NCBI GenBank assembly: GCA_964530075.1
Contig: CAZGXU010000003.1
Span: forward strand, 1 to 64,000
DNA: 64,000 bases
Direction of reading: 5' to 3'
Source of the DNA: JANQEA01 sp964530075
GTDB lineage: Bacteria > Bipolaricaulota > Bipolaricaulia > UBA7950 > UBA9294
Below the pieces are notes generated by a model that saw only the letters and a list, made by a program, of their open reading frames with translations, did no database searches and was not told the origin of the DNA. The stretch's first letter is position 1. Each line of letters opens with the position of its first letter. Below, piece after piece: positions 8,376-15,114 of the stretch. Both the position numbers and the translations under genes were made by a program.

Positions 8376-9800
8376 ATGCGGGTCTTGTTCGTCTCTGCGG
8401 AGGTTTCGCCGTTCGCGAAGACGGGGGGGCTGGCCGATGTCGCGTTGTCGCTGCCGCGGGCACTCGCCCGGAAGGGAGTGGAGATCTTCGTTGCGATGCC
8501 GAAGTATCGCGGTGTGGAAGAGAGGGCGGAACTCGTGGAAGCGGCGCGGTTCGCCGTTCCGGTCGCCGGTGAGGAGAGGCCGTGCGTCGCGTTCCGGGCG
8601 GAGCTGCCGGGAAGCTCCGTGCCGATCTACTTCCTCGGTCACGATCCGTACTACGACCGCGAGGGGATCTACGGCGAGGGATCGGAGTACCCGGATGCGC
8701 TGGAGCGGTTCGCGTTCCTGTCGAGAGGCGCCCTTTCCCTTTGTGGCGCGCTCGATTGGGCGCCGGATCTGATCCACATAAATGACTGGCACGCCGCGTT
8801 GATTCCCGGATACATCGCCGATCGGTCCCTGCCGCACCCGGACGGCGTGAAGACGATGCTGACGATCCACAACCTCGGGTATCAAGGGTCCTTCCCGGCG
8901 GAGAAAGCCTCTGTGACCGGCCTGTCGGACAGGACCCTCCGATCCTACTTGAAGGACGGGAGGATCAACCTGCTCCGGGGTGGGATCCTCTCGTCCGATC
9001 TGATCAACACCGTCTCTCCGACGTACGCGGCCGAGATCCTCGAGGACGGAGCCGGCCTCGAGGCCGAGCTCCGATCGCGCCGCGACGTGTTGTTCGGGGT
9101 GGTCAACGGCGTCGACCTCGAGGTCTGGAATCCCGCGACGGACCCGCACCTGTGGGCTCATTACGACGTCGACGATCCGGCGGGGAAGGCCGAGAACAAG
9201 GCGAGGCTTCAACGGGAGCTGGGGCTCGATGTCGACCCGACGGTTCCCGTTCTCGGCGTCGTCTCGCGGCTGGCCGAGCAGAAGGGGTTCGACCTGATCA
9301 TGTCCGGCTTCGACCGGATGTTGGAGCTCGGCGTGCAGTTCGTCCTCCTCGGGACGGGAGCGGAGGAGTACGAGACGTTCTTCCGGCAGGCGGAGGAGCG
9401 CCAACGGGGGAGGGTTGCCTCGGTGATCGCGTTCTCGGAGGAGTGGGCTCACCGGATCGAGGCTTCCGTCGACCTGTTCTTGATGCCGTCGCACTACGAG
9501 CCGTGCGGGCTGAACCAGCAGTACTCGCTCCGATACGGGACCGTCCCGATCGTTCGCGCAACCGGTGGGCTGAAGGACACCGTCGAGGAGTACGACGCCG
9601 ACGCCGACAGCGGAACCGGCTTCCTGTTCGTCGACTGCACCGTGGACGCCTTCCTCGAGGCCGTGGAGCGAGCGCTGAATGTCTTCCGGGGCGATCCCGG
9701 TGCGTGGCGGCGCCTTCAGACGCGGGGGATGCGGGTGGATCTCTCGTGGGACGCATCGGCCGACGCATACCGACGCTTGTACGACCGGTTGCGCGGTTAG
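8376..9800 (+). CDS. glgA: Glycogen (starch) synthase, GT5 family
   Basis: 474 residues, full length for bacterial GlgA. It extends alpha-1,4-glucan from ADP- or UDP-glucose. The N-terminal ADP-glucose-binding KTGGLADV is at residues 15-22, and the C-terminal Rossmann domain carries the donor motif ending in MPSHYEPCGLNQQYSLRYG-like residues, with E in the retaining GT-B consensus. An AGGAGGTG ribosome site precedes the ATG. Its stop codon overlaps the stop of the convergent GH13 gene by 3 bases. The neighbouring alpha-glucan operon suggests that imported maltodextrin can be stored as glycogen. No glgC or glgB is visible here. Confidence 0.95.
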   Translation: MRVLFVSAEVSPFAKTGGLADVALSLPRALARKGVEIFVAMPKYRGVEERAELVEAARFAVPVAGEERPCVAFRAELPGSSVPIYFLGHDPYYDREGIYGEGSEYPDALERFAFLSRGALSLCGALDWAPDLIHINDWHAALIPGYIADRSLPHPDGVKTMLTIHNLGYQGSFPAEKASVTGLSDRTLRSYLKDGRINLLRGGILSSDLINTVSPTYAAEILEDGAGLEAELRSRRDVLFGVVNGVDLEVWNPATDPHLWAHYDVDDPAGKAENKARLQRELGLDVDPTVPVLGVVSRLAEQKGFDLIMSGFDRMLELGVQFVLLGTGAEEYETFFRQAEERQRGRVASVIAFSEEWAHRIEASVDLFLMPSHYEPCGLNQQYSLRYGTVPIVRATGGLKDTVEEYDADADSGTGFLFVDCTVDAFLEAVERALNVFRGDPGAWRRLQTRGMRVDLSWDASADAYRRLYDRLRG

Positions 9801-11149
9801 CCGTCTTCCATCCGCTTCAGGATTCGATACGAGATCGGCGGGGTTCCAAAGTCACCGCGCAGTCGGTCACCGGATTCGGTGTCCTTCCACTCTCCGGGTG
9901 GGAGTGTGGACCGAGCGTCCTTGCGTCGACCCGCGTTGATCACGACGATGAAGCGCTCAGATCCGAGAGCGCGTCCGTAGCTGAGGACACGGCCGCCGGC
10001 CTCGCGGATCTCGATCGAGCCGCGGCGAAGGGTCGGCTCGGCCTTCCGGAGCCGGATGAGCCGTCGGACCTCCTCGAAAACCGGACGGTTCCAGCGGCGC
10101 TCGTCCCAAGGGAAACAGCGTCGGTTGTCCGGGTCGTCGCCCCCCTCCAGGCCGATCTCGTCCCCGTAGTAGATCGCCGGGGCACCGGGGAACGTCAGCT
10201 GGAAGGCAAGGGCCAGCCGCAGTCGGGCGATGTCGCCGTCGCACTGGGTGAGAAACCGGGGCCGATCGTGGCTGGAGATCAATGTGTACGAACCGAAGTT
10301 GGCGTCGTTCGGGTAGCTGTACCAATGGGCGCGCACGCTGTGCGCGAACGCGGGCGCGTCCCAGCGCTCCTCGGCCAGAAACGCGGTCAGTCCCTCCCAA
10401 AGCTTGTAGTGCATGACGCCGTCGAGAGCCTCGTGTTTGAACCACGGCGTGCCGAGCCCCGTCACCTCCCCGAGCACGTAGGCCTCCTCCGAGGCCTCGC
10501 GGGCCGTGCGGTAGATCGCGCGCACGAAGTCGGGCGGCAGGTACTCGGTCGTGTCGAGACGCCAGCCGTCGATCCCGTACTCGATGATCCAGTGCCGCAC
10601 GACCGAGAGAAGGTACTCAACGACGGACGGATTGCGATGGTTCCACTCGGGCATCGTCCTCACCCCGGCCCAACGGGCGTAGTTCGGCTCCGGATCTCGG
10701 AGGATCCGATCGCCGTCGATCGTGTACCAATCCCAGTATTCGGACGCGCGTCCCTTCTCGATGGCGTCGAGGAAGAACGGGTGCCGATCGGAGCAGTGGT
10801 TGAACACCCCGTCGAGGACGATCCGGATCCCTCGACCGTGGAGTTCCGTCGCGAGCTCCCGGAAGCCGTCGTTGTCCCCGAAGGCCGGGTCGATCGAGAA
10901 GTAGTCGAGCGTGTCGTACTTGTGGTACGAGGCGCCGCAGAAGATCGGTGTCAGATAGATCGCGTTGATCCCGAGCCGCTCGAGGTACGGGATCGACGCG
11001 CGGACGCCGGCGAGGTTCCCACCGCACGGGGTCCGATCGGCCGGCTTCTTCGGATCGGCGTTCCAGGCTGTCTCACCGCGGCGGAATCGATCGGGGAAGA
11101 TCTGATAGAAGACGGCGTCGGGAACCCATTCGGGCACGGATCGGCGCAT
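9797..11149 (-). CDS. GH13 cyclomaltodextrinase / neopullulanase-type alpha-glucosidase
   Basis: 450 residues with no signal peptide, so a cytoplasmic enzyme. The catalytic barrel begins almost at once (VPDAVFYQIFPDRF) without the N-terminal starch-binding domain of classical neopullulanases. Expected residues are present: DGVFNHCSDRH, nucleophile D199 in GWRLDTTEY, acid/base E228 in VLGEVTG, stabiliser D295 in SSHDRPRFL, and YYGDEIGLEGGDDPDNRRCFPW. It would hydrolyse imported maltodextrin or cyclodextrin. The start at 11149 has GAGGGA upstream and lies 1 base after the stop of the 70-residue ORF, so it is the last gene of the operon. Confidence 0.9.
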   Translation of the reverse strand: MRRSVPEWVPDAVFYQIFPDRFRRGETAWNADPKKPADRTPCGGNLAGVRASIPYLERLGINAIYLTPIFCGASYHKYDTLDYFSIDPAFGDNDGFRELATELHGRGIRIVLDGVFNHCSDRHPFFLDAIEKGRASEYWDWYTIDGDRILRDPEPNYARWAGVRTMPEWNHRNPSVVEYLLSVVRHWIIEYGIDGWRLDTTEYLPPDFVRAIYRTAREASEEAYVLGEVTGLGTPWFKHEALDGVMHYKLWEGLTAFLAEERWDAPAFAHSVRAHWYSYPNDANFGSYTLISSHDRPRFLTQCDGDIARLRLALAFQLTFPGAPAIYYGDEIGLEGGDDPDNRRCFPWDERRWNRPVFEEVRRLIRLRKAEPTLRRGSIEIREAGGRVLSYGRALGSERFIVVINAGRRKDARSTLPPGEWKDTESGDRLRGDFGTPPISYRILKRMEDG

Positions 11150-11150
11150 G

Positions 11151-11363
11151 TCAGTCTTCCCTCGTCGAACGGCGAAGTTTCGGGAAGGGCCCGGACAGCC
11201 CGTAGTCGCTGTCACCGCCGAACCGCCGGGCGCCCTGCCCCCACGGACCGAGGAGGTCCCCGGGGCCCGCCGTCGCCGCCCGGGCGACGCTCAACGCGGC
11301 TACAAGGACGATAACAACGGGGAGGTCGAACCGCCTCCCCGAGTGATGGTCGATGGACGTCAT
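11151..11363 (-). CDS. 70-residue putative secreted or membrane peptide in the maltodextrin operon
   Basis: Small ORF whose ATG overlaps the malG stop (ATGA) and whose TGA ends 1 base before the GH13 ATG, so it is coupled on both sides. The N-terminus has charged residues, then a hydrophobic stretch LPVVIVLVAALSVARAATA (about 14-32), which looks like a signal peptide or anchor. The remainder is glycine- and proline-rich (GPWGQGARRFGGD). I recognise no family. The tight packing argues for a real gene; the alternative is a fortuitous frame in a 210-base spacer. Confidence 0.55.
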   Translation of the reverse strand: MTSIDHHSGRRFDLPVVIVLVAALSVARAATAGPGDLLGPWGQGARRFGGDSDYGLSGPFPKLRRSTRED

Positions 11364-12217
11364 TCCTTCACGGCCCCCCTTGTCAGACCGGAGACGAGCG
11401 AGCGCTGGGAAATAGCGAACATGACGAGGAAGGGGATCGCGGCGATGAGAGCGCCAGCCGCGAAGATTCCCCAGCGCTGACCATACTGATCGGAGATCAA
11501 GAGATTCATCCCTACTGCCAGCGTAAACCGCGCATTCGAACGCAGGAGGATGGAGGCAATCATCAGCTCCGAGTAGACGGTAATGAATGACAGGATGAAG
11601 ATCGTCGCGAGGATCGGCCGCGCAAGAGGCAGGATAATCCGCATGAACGCTTGGAACGGCGTCGCGCCGTCCACCTTGGCCGACTCCTCGAGCGATCGGG
11701 GGATCGTGTCGAAGTAACCTTTCATCAACCACGTATTGAACCCCATCGCACCGCCGAGGTAGACGAGGATCAGTGCTGTGTGGGTATTCAACCCGGCCCA
11801 CGGGAAGATGCTGCCGAGGGACAGAACGAGGAGGAAGATTGCGACCATCGCCAGCATTTGCGGAAACATCTGGATCAGGAGCAGTCCGAGGAGGCCGACA
11901 CGGCGTCCCTTGAAGCGAAATCGCGAGAACGCGTAGGCCCCGAGGCCAGCGAGGACCACGGTGAGTGTTGACGTGACTAGTGTGATTTTCAGGCTGTTCC
12001 AGAGCCACATTCCGTAGTTGTACCTATCACTGGTAAACAACTCCCTGTAGTGGACGAGTGACGGGTTGGGTGGCATGAGTTGCTGCAACTGCATGTTGTT
12101 CGTTGCGTTGAACGACGCGGACGCAATCCAGAGGACCGGGAAGATGGCGAAGGCTGCCAGGAAGATGAGAACCGCGTGACGCCAGATGCTGCCAAGCAGT
12201 GTGTGCTTGTCATACAT
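11360..12217 (-). CDS. malG: Maltose/maltodextrin-type ABC transporter permease (MalG-like)
   Basis: 285 residues, six predicted transmembrane helices with a short N-terminal cytoplasmic tail. The ATPase-contacting EAA loop is EESAKVDGATPFQAFMRI, followed by LPLARPILAT. It pairs with the MalF-like protein upstream to import alpha-glucosides bound by the MalE-like protein. It overlaps malF by 8 bases. No ATPase (MalK/MsmX) is encoded in this window, so a shared ATPase elsewhere probably energises it. Codon choice is less GC-biased here than in neighbouring genes. Confidence 0.9.
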   Translation of the reverse strand: MYDKHTLLGSIWRHAVLIFLAAFAIFPVLWIASASFNATNNMQLQQLMPPNPSLVHYRELFTSDRYNYGMWLWNSLKITLVTSTLTVVLAGLGAYAFSRFRFKGRRVGLLGLLLIQMFPQMLAMVAIFLLVLSLGSIFPWAGLNTHTALILVYLGGAMGFNTWLMKGYFDTIPRSLEESAKVDGATPFQAFMRIILPLARPILATIFILSFITVYSELMIASILLRSNARFTLAVGMNLLISDQYGQRWGIFAAGALIAAIPFLVMFAISQRSLVSGLTRGAVKE

Positions 12218-13766
12218 TCTTGCTCAACTCCTCGAGGGCGCCGGTCATGCGGAAGTTGATCGCGCTGATCGTGGCGATGATGACGAAGATCATGACCGAG
12301 ACGGCGGCGGCAAGGCCAAGCTGGTTCCCGTGTTCACCAGCAAATGCAAGATTAAAGGTATAAGAGATGAGAATATCTGTTGCGCCAGCGGGCGTCATTG
12401 CCCCTGCGATTGGAGGGCCCCCCTGCGTCAGGAGATAGATGAGCGTGAAGTTGTTGAAGTTGAAGGCGTAACTGCCGATCAAGAGGGGTGCGAGAGGCAT
12501 CAAGAGGAGGGGAAGAGTAACCTTGTGGAATCGGCCCCACCATCCGGCGCCATCAACGCGCGCGGCCTCGTAGAGCTCGCTCGGAATCGATTGCAGTGCT
12601 CCGAGTGCGATCAACATCATGTAGGGGAACCCCAGCCACAGGTTGACTAGAAGAACAGACGTTTTCGCCCACATCGCGTTCTGGAGCCACGGAATCCTTG
12701 CACCGGACCCGAAAAGGGCGACGAGAATCTGGTTGATCACGCCGAAGTGCTCATTGAGCATCCCGCGCCAGACCAGAATGGTGATGAAAGCCGGAAGGGC
12801 GTACGGGACGACGGCGAGGATACGGTATAACGTCCGGAGGCGAAGATGGGGGTCGTTGAGCAGGATCGCAGTGAACAACCCGAGTGCGAAGTTGAGAATC
12901 ACGGTGATTGTTGAGTACACGAATGTCCAGAAAAAGACCTGCACGAAAGGCCCGGAGACCTGGCGATCGGTAATCAACTTGACGTAGTTGACTAGCCCCT
13001 TCCAGACCTTGTACCCGGGGTAGATCTCATCGCCGTTCGGAGATGTGAAGATACCGTCAACGGGGAAGTAGACAACCGCCGTCCGCAAGTCCGTGATCGT
13101 GTTGGCGTTGGGATCATAGGCGTACTGGGGAGAGCGCGTCTGGAATTCCGCCAGGCTCTCCAGAGCGATGATCGTACCCCGGTATTCGATCCGCAGCGCC
13201 TCAATATCATGAAGGCGCTGCACGACTTCGGGGGTCGGGAGACGGACGTAGGAATCGAATCGATCGGGTTGTCCGTCGCCGTCCTCGTCCACGAGTCGAG
13301 GATCGTCAGGCTGGATGTCGGACGCGACGCCGCCCACATAGAGAATCGTCCGCCCGCCGCCGTCGAGGAGGAGCGCCAGATTCCCGCTCGGGTCGGCGAA
13401 CGCGACGTACGAATACGACACCGCGTCGGTCGGTGCATAGGATCGCTCGAGGATCTGATGGATGGCTTGGTCCTTCGAGAGCATATGACCGGTCCCGACG
13501 TTGGTGAACGACGACACAAAGGTGTAGCCGATCGGATAAACGACCATCACGGTCAAGAAAAGGAGTCCAGGAACAAGCCAACGGAGTGGATACCGCTTCT
13601 GCGAGAGGAAGATGTACGAGATGAGCCCTGCGCCGATCGGGGCCATGGCTCCGGGGATCCACATCCCCTTCGCTCCGAGGAAGACGAAGACATAGACCGC
13701 GACCGCACAGAGCGTGCCGAGCAGGACGATCTTCACCGCGTTCTTCACTACGTATTTCCACACCAT
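12210..13766 (-). CDS. malF: Maltose/maltodextrin-type ABC transporter permease (MalF-like)
   Basis: 518 residues. An N-terminal group of helices, then a large extracytoplasmic insertion (about 75-255) like the MalF P2 domain, then the binding-protein-dependent transport core with EAA loop YEAARVDGAGWWGRFHKV. It works with MalG and MalE. There is no clear Shine-Dalgarno before the ATG at 13766; instead an 11-bp hairpin lies 12 bases upstream (13778-13805), so translation or transcript stability may differ from malE. AT-richer codons such as ATA, TTA and AAT are more frequent than in flanking genes. Confidence 0.9.
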   Translation of the reverse strand: MVWKYVVKNAVKIVLLGTLCAVAVYVFVFLGAKGMWIPGAMAPIGAGLISYIFLSQKRYPLRWLVPGLLFLTVMVVYPIGYTFVSSFTNVGTGHMLSKDQAIHQILERSYAPTDAVSYSYVAFADPSGNLALLLDGGGRTILYVGGVASDIQPDDPRLVDEDGDGQPDRFDSYVRLPTPEVVQRLHDIEALRIEYRGTIIALESLAEFQTRSPQYAYDPNANTITDLRTAVVYFPVDGIFTSPNGDEIYPGYKVWKGLVNYVKLITDRQVSGPFVQVFFWTFVYSTITVILNFALGLFTAILLNDPHLRLRTLYRILAVVPYALPAFITILVWRGMLNEHFGVINQILVALFGSGARIPWLQNAMWAKTSVLLVNLWLGFPYMMLIALGALQSIPSELYEAARVDGAGWWGRFHKVTLPLLLMPLAPLLIGSYAFNFNNFTLIYLLTQGGPPIAGAMTPAGATDILISYTFNLAFAGEHGNQLGLAAAVSVMIFVIIATISAINFRMTGALEELSKNV

Positions 13767-13777
13767 GGGGGACGAGG

Positions 13778-13805
13778 GCGGGGCCGCTTCATAGAGCGGC
13801 CCCGC
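13778..13805 (-). other. Intercistronic mRNA hairpin between malE and malF
   Basis: Perfect 11-bp inverted repeat (GCGGGGCCGCT / AGCGGCCCCGC) with a 6-base loop, in the 51-base malE-malF gap. There is no U-run after it, so it is not a strong terminator. Such hairpins commonly protect the binding-protein mRNA 3' end and lower permease expression relative to MalE. Confidence 0.6.
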
Positions 13806-13817
13806 TGATGGTTGGTT

Positions 13818-15014
13818 CTACGGGCAGTTGAGCAGTGCCCGGATTTCGTCGGCGGCTTCGTGCATCGCCGTCGCTGGATCCTGTTCCTGGTTCACGATCA
13901 GCCCAAGCGCTCCAATCCAAGAATCCCACACGGACGCCATCTCCGCGATCTTGGGCATCGGGATTCCGTTGGCCGCACTGGCCGCGAATCCTTGGATATC
14001 CTCGTTGCCGGCCAGAAGAGCGAGCGCTGGCAGATACGCCGGTGGTCGGTCGCCCTGGATATACAGAGCCAACATAACGTCGGTCTGGATCAGGAAGTCC
14101 TTGACGAACAGGTTCGCGAGGACCTTGTTCTCGCTGAACGCGCTGATCATGAATCCCTGAACACCGACGAACACGCGGGGGGCGTTGCCCGCGATCGGCG
14201 GAATGGGGGAAATGCCGTAGTTGATCCCCGCGGCCTTGACATCGGCCAACGTCCAGGGGCCGCCGATCATCATCCCGAGGTTCCCGGCGTTGAACGCGCC
14301 GGTCACTTCGCTGTATCCGGCGCCGGCGATCTCGATCCCGTCCTTGACCATCTGGTCCAGGAGGATCGCACCGGCGATCGAGCCGGCGTTATCGAGGCCG
14401 ATGTCGCACGGATTGAGCACGCCGTTCGCGTCCTTGCCGAAGACGTAGCCGCCGCCCGCCGAGTGAAGCGGGAAGGTGTGGTACGGGTCGGGCTCTTGGA
14501 TCAGGAAGCCGTACTTCCCGGCGTCAAGATCGGTGAGGCCCTTGGCCACCGTGAGCAGGTCCTCGAACGTCGCTGGGACGTCGGGGACGAGGTCCGTGTT
14601 CCGGATGAGGGCAACGTTCTCGGTGGCGTACGGGACGCCGTAGAGCAGATTGCCCCACATGAACGCGTCGATCGCGACCGGGTCGAAATTCCCGATCTGC
14701 GCCGGTGTCAGGATAATCGGCTCGATCAGCCCGTTGAGGATCAGCTCGCCGAGCCAATCGTGGGCGCCGATCAGGATGTCCGGGCCCTCGCCGGCCGGAC
14801 CGGCCGTTGCCAGCTGACCGCGGGTGTCACCCGATGCGATCTCCTGTACTTCAACCTCAACGCCGTACGCGGCGGTGAAGTCCTTGGCCACCTCGATCAT
14901 GATCGGGGCTCGCGTGTCGTCGGCCCAGATCAACAGCTTGCCCGCCTCGCTCGCCGTCGCGGCGAGCCCGGCAAGAAGCACCAGCCCGAGTAGTGCAATC
15001 GCAACTCGCTTCAT
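13818..15014 (-). CDS. malE: Maltose/maltodextrin-type ABC transporter substrate-binding protein
   Basis: 398 residues. Signal peptide MKRVAIALLGLVLLAGLAAT with cleavage near SEA-GK; there is no lipobox cysteine, so it is a soluble periplasmic protein. Family 1 solute-binding fold with KLLIWADDTR, YGVPYATENVALIRNT and MMIGGPWTL, as in MalE homologues. The start at 15014 is fixed by AAGGAGGAG and the signal peptide; the in-frame extension upstream lacks hydrophobicity. It delivers alpha-glucans to MalFG. It is separated from the GH57 gene by 100 bases, so a second promoter is possible, though none is clear. Confidence 0.93.
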   Translation of the reverse strand: MKRVAIALLGLVLLAGLAATASEAGKLLIWADDTRAPIMIEVAKDFTAAYGVEVEVQEIASGDTRGQLATAGPAGEGPDILIGAHDWLGELILNGLIEPIILTPAQIGNFDPVAIDAFMWGNLLYGVPYATENVALIRNTDLVPDVPATFEDLLTVAKGLTDLDAGKYGFLIQEPDPYHTFPLHSAGGGYVFGKDANGVLNPCDIGLDNAGSIAGAILLDQMVKDGIEIAGAGYSEVTGAFNAGNLGMMIGGPWTLADVKAAGINYGISPIPPIAGNAPRVFVGVQGFMISAFSENKVLANLFVKDFLIQTDVMLALYIQGDRPPAYLPALALLAGNEDIQGFAASAANGIPMPKIAEMASVWDSWIGALGLIVNQEQDPATAMHEAADEIRALLNCP

Positions 15015-15114
15015 GGTTGACTCCTCCTTAGAGAGTGATGTCCGTTCGGATTCCGCACTGGCCTGTGACTCTCCGTTTTGCCTCCCTGAGGTACTCTGTC
15101 TTCGCATCACCTCC

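Noticed and set aside
15015..15114. Second copy of the ROK palindrome before malE
   Set aside because: The 100-base gap has no AGTA-N8-TACT match and no convincing promoter.
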